From: Cohnella ginsengisoli
Lineage (GTDB): Bacteria; Bacillota; Bacilli; Paenibacillales; Paenibacillaceae
Assembly (NCBI RefSeq): GCF_029525555.1
Contig: NZ_JAPDHZ010000002.1
Span: forward strand, 905,868 to 969,867
Direction: 5' to 3'
DNA length: 64,000 bases
Made by a program: the position numbers and the translations under genes. Shown here piece after piece: positions 20,461 through 32,912 of this stretch (the stretch's first letter is position 1; each line of letters begins with the position of its first letter). The notes under the pieces are model-generated. The model ran no database searches. It was not told where the DNA came from and saw nothing but the letters and a program-made list of their open reading frames with translations.

Positions 20461-21052
20461 TTAAGCTTCAAGCGCGAAAAGCAATCGGCTATGATGCCTC
20501 AGTCGCTCGTCGATCTCCGCGATGCGGACTGCATCCGTAATCGTATTGCGAAGATCGAGCAATTCGTTGACGGCGCCGCGAACGATCGCGATCTCTTCCT
20601 CGACCGCGCACAGCTTGTAACGGGACTCCATCGCAGACAAGGCGCTCTCGTGCTCGAAAACGGTGCGGACGGCGTCGCCCTTGCATTCGACGATGCGTAC
20701 GACCTTGCCGCCTAAGTAATGATAAACCATCGTAAATCCGGGATAAATACGGTTGACGACGGCATCCCCCCTTGAACGAGGATACCATCTTGCGCAGCGC
20801 GTCGGTAAGACCGGGCTGGACGACTCTGCAGGATAAGGAGCAACGGTAACGGCCGCCGCGACGCTCGAACGTCAAGCGGATCGACTCGCCGCCAGCTTCG
20901 TCTTCTAGAACCATTTCTTGGTTGCCGTTCTCCAGCACGAAAATCTGCTGGCGCAGCTGCTGCGTTCCGCATAGGGAGGTTAAGCTTCGCATCTCGGCTT
21001 CTGTCAATGTCAGACTGGCGTTTACATACTCTGTGGCTACCCGCTTAGCCAT
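20461..21052 (-). CDS. Conserved Paenibacillaceae protein of unknown function, frameshifted
   Basis: About 196 residues after joining. The N-terminal half is rich in beta-type segments (LTLTEAEMRSLTSLCGTQQL, QEMVLEDEAGGESIRLTFE, RYRCSLSCRVV), the C-terminal half is charged and helical (ALSAMESRYKLCAVEEEI, VNELLDLRNTITDAVRIA). I recall similar Paenibacillus proteins carrying the odd label non-ribosomal peptide synthetase module; nothing here resembles an NRPS domain, so I would not transfer that name. Frame breaks in six C (20766-20771); five give SSFKGDAVVNRIYPGFTMVYHYLGG, continuous with the second half. GAGGAG precedes the ATG. Flanked by terminators, so monocistronic. Confidence 0.75.
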
Positions 21053-21205
21053 AAAAATCTCCTCAATTCCATTTTGTTCACGAAGGTGATGATTCCTTGC
21101 CTTTTTAATTATACGACATCCGGCTCGATCTTATCTTCCGAAGAAAACCCGATTTAGCCGAAAAAAGCCGTAAAAATCGATTCCTCCCGGCATTGAACCG
21201 TACAA

Positions 21206-21846
21206 TTAACCGTTATCCTCGGTTTCCTGCCGTTCATGCTGCGATTCAGGAGGGGAAGCAACGGGAATATCAGCGGCGTGGGCGATAATGTTCCATAAAT
21301 CATCTCTACCCTCTCCGGTCTCCGATGAAAACAAAACGAGCGGCGCGCCCTTCGGCATGCCGAGCGTCTCCCGCATGATGCGCCCATGCTTCGCGACCTG
21401 GTTACGCGAGAGCTTGTCGGCTTTGGTGCCGACGACGCACAGCGGAATGTCGTAATGGGACAGCCACTCGTACATGGAAATATCGAGCGCGGTGGGCGGA
21501 TGCCGCAGATCGATCAGCTGGATCACGAGCCTGAGCTCCTCCCGCTGACGCAAATAGTTCTCGATCATCCGGCCCCATGCCTCTCGCTCGGACTTGGACA
21601 CTTTGGCGTAGCCGTAGCCCGGCACGTCCACGAAATACATTTGTTCATTGATCTTGTAGTAGTTCAATTGCTGGGTCTTGCCGGGCTGCGAGCTCGTGCG
21701 GGCCAGATTGCGCCGGAGCAGCATGCGGTTGATCAGCGAAGACTTGCCGACGTTGGAACGGCCTGCCAGAGCGATCTCCGGCAAGCCGTCAACGGGATAT
21801 TGCTTAGGTCCTACTGCGCTGATAATAAATTCGCTGGACTTGATCT

Positions 21847-21850
<4 letters not shown>
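21206..21850 (-). CDS. ysxC: Ribosome biogenesis GTP-binding protein YsxC/EngB
   Basis: Essential small GTPase needed for late 50S assembly. 214 residues. G motifs are clear: G1 [14 protein letters not shown]3 DVPGYG, G4 TKADKL, G5 FSSETGEG; the switch segment has [14 protein letters not shown]. The ATG overlaps the lon stop by four bases (ATGA), so it is translated with lon. The acidic C-terminal tail after residue 195 is variable in the family. Confidence 0.96.
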
Positions 21851-24294
<2,444 letters not shown>

Positions 24295-24407
24295 AAGGAC
24301 GGCACCTCCTCAAGCCTAGCCGCAAGCGGCGTGGCCCGGTATGGTTAGGGTCGCCATTAGCCGGCGGCTAACCCTTCAGTCATTGTATCAAAAGAAATTG
24401 CGCGCCG

Positions 24408-24450
24408 CAAAAAACACAGCGGCGCCGTCCGAAGGACGGCGCTCGTACCG
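24408..24450 (-). terminator. Terminator after lonB
   Basis: Minus strand GCGCCGTCC-ttc-GGACGGCGC with a TTCG-type loop, followed by CGCTGTGTTTTTTGCG. Lies 20 bases after the lonB stop and insulates it from lon. Confidence 0.8.
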
Positions 24451-24468
24451 GCAGTCGGAACAAACAGT

Positions 24469-26259
24469 TTAAACGCTTGAGCCCGGCGCGGGGCGGCCGT
24501 CTCCGTGAAGCGGAGCGCGAACGCTCTCGGACGGATTCGGCGAAGCGGGCGATCCGGCGTGAAGGATCGATAGGGGAGCCGCCGCCGTGTACCCGTCGGC
24601 CGGCATCGGCCGATCCGCGGTCTCAAGTTCGCCCGGCAGACGGAGCGGCGCCGGACCGAACACGCGAACGAACACTTCCTCCACCGTTTCGACCGGAACG
24701 ACTTTGACGCCTTGCAGCCCTTCGAAAATCGCCTGCCAGTTTTCTTTCGGAATGAGCACCGTGTCCGCGCCGGATTGGAAAGCCGCCTCGACCTTCGCGA
24801 GCACGCCCCCGACCGGCTTCACGCGGCCGTGGATGCTGATCTCCCCCGTCAGCGCGAGCTTGTTGTCGATAGGCTGGCCCGTGATCGCGGAAGCGATCGC
24901 GACAGCCATCGCGATTCCGGCCGACGGCCCGTCGATCGGCGTCCCGCCGGGGAAGTTGATATGAAGGTCGTAATTTTCCGGCCTGAGACCGAAGGCGCGA
25001 AGCACCGTCAGCACGTTCTCGACCGATCCCTTCGCCATGCTCTTGCGACGCAGCGTGCGCTGCCCGCCGCCGATCTCTTCCTCCTCAACCACGCCCGTGA
25101 TCGTATAGACGCCCTTGCCCGGCATCGCCGGGATCGCCGTCACCTCGATCTCGAGCAGCGCGCCCATGCTCGGCCCGAACACCGCCAGGCCGTTCACGAA
25201 ACCCACCGCGGGCTTGTCGGGTACCTTGCGGTCCGGTCGCGGCGGCAGCTGGCTGCTGTTCACGACCCACTCGAGATCCGAGGCCGAGATGCGCTGGCGA
25301 TTTTCCGACAAAGCCAGCCCCGCCGCCAGTTGGATCATATTCACGGCTTCGCGGCCGTTGGTCGCGTAATGCTTCACGACTTCGACGGCTTCCGGGTCGG
25401 CCGGCAGGCCGATCTTGGCAACCGCGTTCTGGGCGATCTCGCCGATCTCGGAGGGCAGCAGCGGCCGGAAGTAGATCTCCATGCAACGGCTGCGCAACGC
25501 CGGCGGCAGCTCGCTCGGCGATCGCGTCGTCGCGCCGACGAGCCTGAAGTCGGCAGGCAGCCCATTCTGGAAGATATCATGGATATAGAGCGGAATATTC
25601 GGATCCTCCGCGTGATAATAGGCGCTTTCGAGAAATACTTTGCGATCCTCAAGAACCTTAAGCAGCTTGTTGATCTGGATCGGGTGCAGCTCGCCGATCT
25701 CGTCGATGAACAGGATGCCGCCGTGCGCCTTCGTGACCGCGCCAGGCTTAGGCTGCGGAATGCCGGCCACGCCCATCGCGCCGGCGCCCTGATAGATCGG
25801 ATCGTGAACCGAGCCGATCAGCGGATCGGCGATGCCGCGCTCGTCGAAGCGGGCGGTCGTCGCGTCGATCTCCGTGAACTTCGCTTCGAGCCTGAACGGC
25901 GACGAAGGATTTTTTTTGGCCTCCTCCAGCACGACGCGCGCCGCGGCCGTCTTGCCCACGCCGGGAGGCCCGTAGACGATGACGTGCTGCGGATTGCCGC
26001 TGCACAGCGCGGCCTTGAGCGCGCGGAGGCCTTCGCGTTGTCCGACGATATCGTTCATCGACACAGGACGCGTCTTTTCCGATAGCGGCTTCGTCAGCGA
26101 GATGGACCTCAGCTTGCGCAGCTTGTCCATCTCCTTGCGCGACTCCCGGTCGACGGCCGTCTTGTTCGTTTTTTGATTGCGAAGCAGATTCCAAAAGTAA
26201 ATCCCGATTACGACGGCGAAAAAAACCTGTACGAGCATCAAAACGGTGCCCAGTGCCAT
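24469..26259 (-). CDS. lonB: ATP-dependent protease LonB
   Basis: Membrane-anchored Lon paralog; in Bacillus it is made in the forespore under SigF. 596 residues, somewhat longer than the Bacillus protein owing to a variable C-terminal tail of about 60 residues rich in Pro/Ala. N-terminal transmembrane helix (LMLVQVFFAVVIGIYFWNLL), AAA+ with Walker [13 protein letters not shown] and Walker B GILFIDEIGELHP, protease domain with catalytic Ser in DGPSAGIAMAV and Lys in GGVLAKVEAAFQ. GAGGATGAGG precedes the ATG. Confidence 0.96.
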   Translation of the reverse strand: MALGTVLMLVQVFFAVVIGIYFWNLLRNQKTNKTAVDRESRKEMDKLRKLRSISLTKPLSEKTRPVSMNDIVGQREGLRALKAALCSGNPQHVIVYGPPGVGKTAAARVVLEEAKKNPSSPFRLEAKFTEIDATTARFDERGIADPLIGSVHDPIYQGAGAMGVAGIPQPKPGAVTKAHGGILFIDEIGELHPIQINKLLKVLEDRKVFLESAYYHAEDPNIPLYIHDIFQNGLPADFRLVGATTRSPSELPPALRSRCMEIYFRPLLPSEIGEIAQNAVAKIGLPADPEAVEVVKHYATNGREAVNMIQLAAGLALSENRQRISASDLEWVVNSSQLPPRPDRKVPDKPAVGFVNGLAVFGPSMGALLEIEVTAIPAMPGKGVYTITGVVEEEEIGGGQRTLRRKSMAKGSVENVLTVLRAFGLRPENYDLHINFPGGTPIDGPSAGIAMAVAIASAITGQPIDNKLALTGEISIHGRVKPVGGVLAKVEAAFQSGADTVLIPKENWQAIFEGLQGVKVVPVETVEEVFVRVFGPAPLRLPGELETADRPMPADGYTAAAPLSILHAGSPASPNPSESVRAPLHGDGRPAPGSSV

Positions 26260-26464
26260 ATAACCTCATCCTCTCTACTAGCGTCGTGGATTCCACGTCC
26301 GTCCAACCGGCAAGCTGGCAGCATAATTTTTAGTATTGCCCGGTTGGAGGCGGATATAGTCATGCGAGGATGAGGTTGGCAGTCAGCGCGCAAATCGCGG
26401 CCAGCAGTCTAACAGGGGTGCGCGCATCGCGAACTGTCTAGGCTTAAGCATGCGCTGCTTCCGT

Positions 26465-26818
26465 TTAAAGCGCGCTCAGCTCGCGCGCCAGCTTCAGGCA
26501 AGACTCGGCGCACCTGAAGCAAGCTTCAGCGCAGCGCCTGCAATGCTCGTGTTCGTGCTTCGCGCATGCCTCTCCGCAGCGCTGGCACGCTTCCGCGCAC
26601 AGCAGTGCGAGTTCTCCGCGATAGCTGCTTCGCATCGTCATCGCATGCGCCGTGAATGCGCACAGGTCCGCGCATTCCCGGTCGAGCCGGATACAGTCGC
26701 GCATTTTATCGATATGCGTTTCCCCAAGACATGCGTCGTAGCATTCATTGCAAGCTTTTACGCAAGCGAGGCAGTCTTCGATACAGGATTCCATGCTTTT
26801 GATTGTCGCTTCGGCCAT
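26465..26818 (-). CDS. Cysteine-rich four-helix copper-storage-like protein
   Basis: A 117-residue protein with 18 cysteines, mostly in CxxxC/CxxC spacing along helices (CIEDCLACVKACNECYDAC; CAEACQRCGEAC; CRRCAEACFRCAESC). This matches the four-helix-bundle copper-binding family (Csp/YhjQ, once called DUF326), in which cysteines inside the bundle hold many Cu(I) ions. No signal peptide is seen, so the cytosolic (Csp3-like) type is expected. AAGGAGG precedes the ATG. It stands alone between lonB and ispG with no copper exporter or regulator nearby. Confidence 0.88.
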   Translation of the reverse strand: MAEATIKSMESCIEDCLACVKACNECYDACLGETHIDKMRDCIRLDRECADLCAFTAHAMTMRSSYRGELALLCAEACQRCGEACAKHEHEHCRRCAEACFRCAESCLKLARELSAL

Positions 26819-26942
26819 GTTGATGCATTCCTCCTTATCGATACGAATTTAATGTTCCGCACCTCTTATTACCCAACAACCTTCCATTCGACCAGGAAAC
26901 CTCCATTCAACCAGTCAACCAGGCCGCTTTTGCCGGCAACAC

Positions 26943-26976
26943 GCAAAGAAGCCCCGCAGGCTGCGGGACTTCTTCT
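26943..26976 (-). terminator. Terminator after ispG
   Basis: Minus strand AGTCCCGCAG-c-CTGCGGGGCTT followed by CTTTGCG, about 35 bases past the ispG stop; strong stem, modest T tail. The remainder of 26819-27011 shows nothing further. Confidence 0.6.
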
Positions 26977-27011
26977 TCATGCCGCTAGCGGCGGCGCGTT
27001 CAAACGAATAC

Positions 27012-28146
27012 TTAGACGGTGCCGGCCGCGACGCCGGGCTTCGGCGCATGCTGCTTGCGGCCCGGAATTTCGCCCGTCTCGGCGTATACGGCCGCGATAT
27101 GGTCGATTTCCTTCTTAAGCTCGTCTACGAGCTCGGCCTCGGGGACCTTGCGGATCATCTCGCCGTAACGGAACAGCATGCCCTCGCCGCGGGCGCCCGC
27201 AATGCCGATATCGGCCTCGCGCGCTTCCCCCCGGACCGTTGACCGCACAGCCGAGCACGGATACCTTGATCGGCACCTTGAGCTTGGACAAGTACTCCTC
27301 GACCTCGTTGGCCACGGAGAACAGATCGATGTCCAGACGTCCGCATGTCGGACAAGAAATGAGCGTCGGCGCGTCGGTGATCAGACCGAACGTCTTGAGC
27401 AGCTCGCGCGCGACCTTGATCTCTTCGACCGGATCCGCGCTGAGCGAGATGCGCATCGTGTTGCCGATGCCGGCGTTCAGCAGAACGCCGAGACCCGCCG
27501 CGCTCTTGACGGTGCCGGAGAACAACGTACCCGCTTCGGTAATGCCGAGGTGAAGCGGATATTTGATCACCTGGGCCGCCTTCGTATACGCCTCGATCGC
27601 CATCGGAACGTCGGACGCCTTAAGAGAAACGATAATATCGTGAAAATCCAGTTCTTCGAGAATGCCGATGTGGAACAAGGCGCTCTCGACCATCGCTTCC
27701 GCGGTCGGATAGCCATACTTCTCGAGCAGATGGTTCTCCAGCGAGCCCGCGTTGACGCCGATCCGGATCGGGATTCCCCGCTCCTTGCACGCCTTAACCA
27801 CCGCCTCGACCTTTTCCCGGCGCCCGATGTTGCCCGGGTTGATCCGGACTTTGTCGATGCCGTTCTCGATCGCGAGCAGCGCCAGCCTGTAGTCGAAGTG
27901 AATGTCGGCGACGAGCGGAATGCTGATCTGCTTTTTGATCTCCTTGATGGCGGCGGCCGCTTCCTTGTTGTTCACCGTCACGCGGACGATCTGGCAGCCG
28001 GCTTCCTCGAGACGCTTGATCTCGGCCACCGTGGCCGCGACGTCCGCCGTCTTCGTCGTGCACATGCTCTGCAGCACGACTTGATTGTTGCCGCCGATCG
28101 TCAGGTTGCCGACGCGGACCGGCACGGTATCCGTACGCAAATACAT
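27012..28146 (-). CDS. ispG: 4-hydroxy-3-methylbut-2-en-1-yl diphosphate synthase, frameshifted
   Basis: IspG reduces methylerythritol cyclodiphosphate to HMBPP in the MEP isoprenoid pathway, using a 4Fe-4S cluster. N-terminus [23 protein letters not shown]-barrel segments [17 protein letters not shown] and INPGNIG, and the cluster cysteines in [12 protein letters not shown] and [10 protein letters not shown]. The frame breaks in six C (27227-27232 on +); five give [18 protein letters not shown], the family sequence, and about 377 residues. The pathway is normally essential in Bacillota, so an assembly error is likely. Start ATG at 28146 with GGGGTG upstream. Confidence 0.93.
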
Positions 28147-28239
28147 GGTTCAGTTCACCCCGTAAAGGCATAAGTCCACCCCGCCTCCGCACGGCGTTCG
28201 CGAGGGGGCGGGGTGGAACTTGAGCGGAATAGAGGCGCC

Positions 28240-29496
28240 TTAAGCGCTCTCTTCTTTTTTCTTCGTTTTCTTGTTCGTCAGTTCGGGCGCGATCTTGTCG
28301 CGCACGACCTTCTCCGTAATGACGCAGGAATTGACGTCGTCGCGGGACGGCACTTCGTACATCACCTCAAGCATGATGCCCTCGATGATGGCGCGCAGGC
28401 CGCGGGCGCCCGTATTGCGCTTGATCGCTTCGCGGGCGATCTCTTCAAGCGCGCCTTGCTCGAAGTCGAGCTTGACGTTGTCCATCTCGAGCAGCTTCTG
28501 GTATTGCTTGACCAGCGCGTTCTTCGGCTCGGACAGAATGCGCACCAGCGCGGCTTCGTCGAGCGGCTCGAGCGAAGAGATGACCGGCAGACGCCCGACG
28601 AATTCGGGGATCAGGCCGAACTTCAGCAGATCCTCCGGCTGTACGAGGGATAGATATTCGCCCGGCTTAAGCTCCTTCTGGCCTTCGAGGGCCGCGCTGA
28701 AGCCGATGACCTTTTTGCCGATCCGGCGCTTGATGATCTGCTCGAGGCCGTCGAATGCGCCGCCGCAAAGGAACAGAATGTTCGTCGTGTCGATCTGGAT
28801 GAACTCCTGATGCGGGTGCTTGCGTCCGCCCTGCGGAGGCACGGATGCGACCGTACCCTCGAGAATTTTCAGCAGCGCCTGCTGCACGCCTTCGCCGGAA
28901 ACGTCGCGGGTGATCGACGGGTTCTCTGACTTGCGGGCGACCTTGTCGATCTCGTCGATGTAGATAATGCCGCGTTCGGCCTTTTCCACGTCATAGTCCG
29001 CAGCTTGGATAAGCTTGAGCAAAATGTTTTCGACGTCTTCGCCCACGTAGCCGGCTTCCGTCAGGGAAGTGGCGTCGGCGATCGCGAACGGCACGTTCAA
29101 AATCTTGGCCATCGTCTGCGCCAGCAACGTCTTGCCCGAGCCCGTAGGGCCGACGAGCATGATGTTGCTCTTCTGCAGTTCGACGTCCTCGATCTTGCTT
29201 TGCGAGTTGATCCGCTTGTAGTGGTTGTACACGGCGACGGACAGCGACTTCTTGGCCTGCTCCTGGCCAATGACGTACTGGTCGAGAATATTGCGTATCT
29301 CGATCGGCTTCGGAATATCCTTGAGATCGAGTTCTTCTTCGTGTCCGAGCTCCTCTTCGACGATTTCCGTGCACAGCTCGATACACTCGTCGCATATATA
29401 GACGCCCGGTCCGGCTACCAGCTTGCGAACCTGATCCTGCGACTTGCCGCAGAAGGAACATTTCAGCTGGCCCTTCTCGTCGTTGAATTTAAACAT
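28240..29496 (-). CDS. clpX: ATP-dependent Clp protease ATP-binding subunit ClpX
   Basis: AAA+ unfoldase partner of ClpP. 418 residues. N-terminal zinc domain with two CxxC pairs ([14 protein letters not shown] ... [12 protein letters not shown]), Walker [14 protein letters not shown], Walker [14 protein letters not shown], pore loop GYVGEDVEN, ClpP-contacting loop near GIIPEF-like [19 protein letters not shown] precedes the ATG. Eleven bases from clpP, so tig-clpP-clpX are close on one strand, though a terminator after tig separates it. Confidence 0.98.
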   Translation of the reverse strand: MFKFNDEKGQLKCSFCGKSQDQVRKLVAGPGVYICDECIELCTEIVEEELGHEEELDLKDIPKPIEIRNILDQYVIGQEQAKKSLSVAVYNHYKRINSQSKIEDVELQKSNIMLVGPTGSGKTLLAQTMAKILNVPFAIADATSLTEAGYVGEDVENILLKLIQAADYDVEKAERGIIYIDEIDKVARKSENPSITRDVSGEGVQQALLKILEGTVASVPPQGGRKHPHQEFIQIDTTNILFLCGGAFDGLEQIIKRRIGKKVIGFSAALEGQKELKPGEYLSLVQPEDLLKFGLIPEFVGRLPVISSLEPLDEAALVRILSEPKNALVKQYQKLLEMDNVKLDFEQGALEEIAREAIKRNTGARGLRAIIEGIMLEVMYEVPSRDDVNSCVITEKVVRDKIAPELTNKKTKKKEESA

Positions 29497-29507
29497 GGAA
29501 TCACTCC

Positions 29508-30098
29508 TTATACGTTGGTCGGAGAAGAGATGACCTTGTCGATCAGCCCGTAAGCCTGCGCTTCGTCCGCGCTCATGAAGTTGTCGCGGTCGGTGTCGCG
29601 CTCGATCTTCTCGTAAGGCTGTCCGGTCCGGTCCACGTAGATCTTGTTCAGCTTCTCCTTGGTCTTGACGATCCAGTCGGCGTGAATCTTGATATCGGAA
29701 GCCTGCCCCCGCACGCCGCCAAGCGGCTGATGAATCATGATCTCGCTGTTCGGGAGCGCGAAGCGCTTGCCTGGAGCTCCCGCCGTCAGCAGCAGTGACC
29801 CCATGCTCGCGGCCATGCCGACGCAGATCGTGCTCACCGGAGGCTTGATGTACTGCATCGTATCGTAAATACCCATGCCGGCCGTGACCGAACCGCCAGG
29901 GGAATTGATATAAAGATGGATGTCCTTCTCCGGGTCTTCTGCGGCGAGGAACAACAGCTGGGCCATGATGAGATTGGCGACATCGTCATCAATCGCACTG
30001 CCTAAAAATATGATTCTGTCCTTCAGCAATCGCGAGTAGATGTCATAAGACCGCTCTCCGCGGTTAGTCTGTTCAACGACCATAGGGACCAATGCCAT
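29508..30098 (-). CDS. clpP: ATP-dependent Clp protease proteolytic subunit ClpP
   Basis: Serine protease forming the double-heptamer chamber with ClpX/ClpC. 196 residues from the ATG at 30098 ([10 protein letters not shown]), the family's usual start, with AGAGGT eight bases upstream; an upstream in-frame extension of 20 codons is not conserved. Catalytic triad: Ser in [11 protein letters not shown], His in [10 protein letters not shown], Asp in [11 protein letters not shown]. Adjacent to clpX. Confidence 0.97.
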   Translation of the reverse strand: MALVPMVVEQTNRGERSYDIYSRLLKDRIIFLGSAIDDDVANLIMAQLLFLAAEDPEKDIHLYINSPGGSVTAGMGIYDTMQYIKPPVSTICVGMAASMGSLLLTAGAPGKRFALPNSEIMIHQPLGGVRGQASDIKIHADWIVKTKEKLNKIYVDRTGQPYEKIERDTDRDNFMSADEAQAYGLIDKVISSPTNV

Positions 30099-30221
30099 AC
30101 GCGCCAACCTCTTTTCTGAAATGGACTTCGCGATTCGGTAATATTCTAACATGTTCATACCCGAATGTCATGTCGGCGAAAAATGCGCGCGGTTCGGGCA
30201 TATTCGGAGCATATGTAGGGT

Positions 30222-30255
30222 TAAAAATGAGGCACGCGATGATCACGTGCCTCAT
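30222..30255 (-). terminator. Terminator after tig
   Basis: Minus strand GAGGCACG ... CGTGCCTC then ATTTTTAAC, about 45 bases past the tig stop. Confidence 0.75.
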
Positions 30256-30297
30256 GATTATGAACCGGAAGCCGGCGACGCGCCGGTCTTGCGGCTA

Positions 30298-31587
30298 TTA
30301 TGCGGTCTTGCTGTTCTCCAGCAGGAACTTGACGGCTTTGCGAACCTTGAGGTCGGCGTTCAGCGTGTCGATGTAGCCGTTGGAGCCGAAGATCGTGCGG
30401 AGCTCGTCGGCAGAACGGTTGTACATCCTGGAGAGGTTGTCCAGCTCGGCGGACAGCTCGTCCTCGGAAATCTCCAGGTTCTCGGCGTTCGCGATCGCTT
30501 CGAGCACCAGGTTGTTGCGGACGCGCTTCTCGGCGTCGACGCGCATCTGGCCCTTCAGCGCCGCTTCGTCCTGGCCGCTGAACTGATAGTACAGATCCAG
30601 CGTCATGCCCTGCATGCGCAGACGGCTCTCGAAATCCTTCAGCATGCTGTCGATCTCGGACTCGATCATCGCTTCCGGGATCTCAAGCTCGGCGCCTTCG
30701 GCGGCCTTGTCGATCAAGGCGTTTTCCTTGGCGGCTTCGGCTTCTTTTTCCTTGCGTTCCTTCAGCTTGCTCGTCAGGTCCGCTTTGTATTCGTCGAACG
30801 TGTCGAACTCGCTGACGTCCTTCGCGAACTCGTCGTCCAGGGCGGGCAGGTTCTTGCGCTTGATCTCGTGGAGCTTCACCTTGAACACGACGTCCTTGCC
30901 GGCCAGGTTCTCGGCTTGGTAGTTCTCCGGGAACGTAACGTTGATGTCCTTGTCCTCGGCGATGTTCAGGCCGACGACTTGCTCTTCGAAGCCCGGGATG
31001 AAGGAGCCGGAGCCCAGCTCGAGCGAGTAGCGCTCGCCCTTGCCGCCTTCGAACGGTTCGCCGTCCAGGAAGCCTTCGAAGTCGATGATCGTGGTGTCGC
31101 CGTTTTGCGCGGGGCCTTCGTCGACGACGACGAGCTCGGCATGGCGGTTTTGCAGACGCTCGAGTTCGGCGTTGATTTCTTCATCCTTGACTTCGGTATC
31201 CGCAGCAGGCGCTTCAAGGCCTTTGTACTCGCCCAGCTTCACTTCAGGCTTAACGGTAACTTTAGCTTTGAAAATGAAGGACTGTCCCTTGCCGAACTGC
31301 TCGACGTCCACGTCCGGACGGTCTACCGGCACGATGCCCGTCTGTTCGACGGCTTCGCTGTATGCGCCGGGCAGCAGAATGTCGATCGCGTCTTGATACA
31401 GGCTCTCGATGCCGAAGCGGGATTCGAAGATGCCGCGCGGTACTTTGCCTTTGCGGAAGCCGGGTACGTTTACCTTTTGAACGACCTTCTTGAAGGCTTT
31501 GTCAAGCGCCTCGGCGACCTTCGCCTCGTCGATCTCGACCTCCAGAACGCCGACGTTCTTCTCTATTTTTTCCCATTTTGCTTGCAT
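30298..31587 (-). CDS. tig: Trigger factor
   Basis: Ribosome-bound chaperone and peptidyl-prolyl isomerase at the nascent-chain exit. 429 residues: N-terminal ribosome-binding domain with the signature region [17 protein letters not shown] (G-F-R-x-G-x-x-P), a central FKBP-type PPIase domain ([20 protein letters not shown]), and a helical C-terminal domain. The ATG at 31587 (MQAKWEKIE) has GGAGGG ten bases upstream and is preferred over a TTG three codons earlier. Confidence 0.97.
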   Translation of the reverse strand: MQAKWEKIEKNVGVLEVEIDEAKVAEALDKAFKKVVQKVNVPGFRKGKVPRGIFESRFGIESLYQDAIDILLPGAYSEAVEQTGIVPVDRPDVDVEQFGKGQSFIFKAKVTVKPEVKLGEYKGLEAPAADTEVKDEEINAELERLQNRHAELVVVDEGPAQNGDTTIIDFEGFLDGEPFEGGKGERYSLELGSGSFIPGFEEQVVGLNIAEDKDINVTFPENYQAENLAGKDVVFKVKLHEIKRKNLPALDDEFAKDVSEFDTFDEYKADLTSKLKERKEKEAEAAKENALIDKAAEGAELEIPEAMIESEIDSMLKDFESRLRMQGMTLDLYYQFSGQDEAALKGQMRVDAEKRVRNNLVLEAIANAENLEISEDELSAELDNLSRMYNRSADELRTIFGSNGYIDTLNADLKVRKAVKFLLENSKTA

Positions 31588-31697
31588 AATATTCAATCCC
31601 TCCGAAGACGTCTTGCCGCCCGATGCGGCCGATTGACATAAACCATTTTATTATAGAACAAGACTGGCAGCGAATTCAAGGCAAAAACGGGCGCGGA

Positions 31698-32612
31698 TCA
31701 GACCGTGTCCGCCCCGTATGCCCTCAGCCAGCGCAGCGCCTGCTCGTAACGGAATCGCAGCTCGCCCGTGATGCCGTACTGTTCCCGCGTCGATTCGTCG
31801 CCGGTCTGTCCGTGGAGCTTCTCCTGCAGATGCTGGTGAAGTGCCGCGGCCCACAGATCCGATGCCCCGTCGTCCGCTTCCATCATCCACTTGAACACGT
31901 TGGAGCCGTAAGCGGCCTGCACGCATTCGCGCCACATCTCGTCCGCGAAGTAAGACAAGGCGGGATCGGACACCTCCGCCATCCGGCTTAGCCGTTCCGG
32001 CACCTCGAGCACCGCCTGCGGAAAGTCCTCGAACGAAAGCGGCGTCTCTTCGATCTCGAGCGCCAGCGCCTCGCCGTCCCGCAGCACGACCGCCGTGCCC
32101 TCGGCCCCGAACCTGCGCAGCAGCTGCAAAGCACGGAACTGCACGAGCGGATGGCGCTCGCGCTCGGACAACCATCGCCGCAGCGCCGCTTCGGCTTCGG
32201 GTCCGGGGAGATGCGTCATTTGGCCCAGCGCCAGCAACTGCTGCTCCGGATCCTCGTCGTCGAAAAGAATGGAAATGAGCCGCTGCAAATACGCCGGATC
32301 CTCTGCCGCCCGGTCCAGTACCCGCTGCCGCAAGACCGACTCCGCGTCCTCTTCTTCCTCCTCCGCACCGTCCGCCTCTTCTCCGGGAAGCCCCGTTGCA
32401 GTCGCCTCCGGGAATGCGGCCTCCAGCCAGCCGAGCAGCGCCTGCCACTCGGTATGATGCCGCTCCGCCTCTCCTCCGCACTTCAGCAGGAAGTCCAATA
32501 GGCCTTTGGCCTCCCCGTATCGCTCCGTCTCGAGCATGCGCGTCAATTGTATCTGATAGTAGTCCAAGGTCTTGGGAAACAAGACCAGATTGTCCCCGGT
32601 GAAGTCCGACAC
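31698..32612 (-). CDS. YsoA-like repeat protein upstream of tig
   Basis: About 304 residues, acidic, helical, with repeat-like segments resembling TPR/HEAT helices (YGEAKGLLDFLLKCGGEAE, QQLLALGQMTHLPGPEAEAAL, PLVQFRALQLLRRFGAEG). An acidic low-complexity linker (EEEEEDAE) lies near residue 90. Position before tig and overall length match Bacillus YsoA, whose function is not established. GTG at 32612 (VSDFTGDN) is preferred because AAGGGG lies eight bases upstream; in-frame ATGs at 32633 and 32669 are alternatives. Confidence 0.7.
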   Translation of the reverse strand: MSDFTGDNLVLFPKTLDYYQIQLTRMLETERYGEAKGLLDFLLKCGGEAERHHTEWQALLGWLEAAFPEATATGLPGEEADGAEEEEEDAESVLRQRVLDRAAEDPAYLQRLISILFDDEDPEQQLLALGQMTHLPGPEAEAALRRWLSERERHPLVQFRALQLLRRFGAEGTAVVLRDGEALALEIEETPLSFEDFPQAVLEVPERLSRMAEVSDPALSYFADEMWRECVQAAYGSNVFKWMMEADDGASDLWAAALHQHLQEKLHGQTGDESTREQYGITGELRFRYEQALRWLRAYGADTV

Positions 32613-32716
32613 GCCGCGAACCCCTTCCTCCATCGCTGTCCGAGTGCTTGCTTGACCAGTCCGATTCACGAATTATATCACGAAGACGAAACAAATAAAA
32701 AAAGCCGCGCGTTGCC

Positions 32717-32744
32717 TTGAGCGGCCAAGCTATGCTATTATACT
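32717..32744 (+). promoter_or_regulatory. Promoter of tRNA-Gly
   Basis: TTGAGC (32717-32722), 16-base spacer, TATACT (32739-32744), ending nine bases before the tRNA. Confidence 0.6.
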
Positions 32745-32752
32745 ACTGCTAA

Positions 32753-32826
32753 GCGGGTGTAGTTCAATGGCAGAACGCCAGCTTCCCAAGCTTGAGGCGT
32801 GGGTTCGATTCCCATCACCCGCTCCA
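32753..32826 (+). tRNA. tRNA-Gly (anticodon CCC)
   Basis: Cloverleaf: acceptor GCGGGTG pairs with CACCCGC, D stem GTTC/GAAC, anticodon loop TTCCCAA giving CCC (reads GGG), T loop TTCGATT between GTGGG and CCCAT. CCA is encoded at 32824-32826. The anticodon stem has one C-T mismatch (CCAGC against GCTTG). Confidence 0.93.
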
Positions 32827-32912
32827 ACCGCATAACCGACGAGTCTCTGTTGCCGCAGAGGCTTTTTTATTTCTCAGCGTAGAAAAAAATCGAAAATGGA
32901 GGGCCTTCGCGC

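Noticed and set aside
24712..26085. A 457-residue plus-strand frame opposite lonB, and similar long frames opposite hemL, spoVID, clpX and tig
   Set aside because: All lie wholly inside certain genes on the other strand and have shadow-type composition.
28171..28216. Strong GC-rich inverted repeat CCACCCCGCC ... GGCGGGGTGG between clpX and ispG as a terminator
   Set aside because: No T tail on either strand follows the stem. It may pause transcription or affect mRNA stability, but I cannot call it a terminator.
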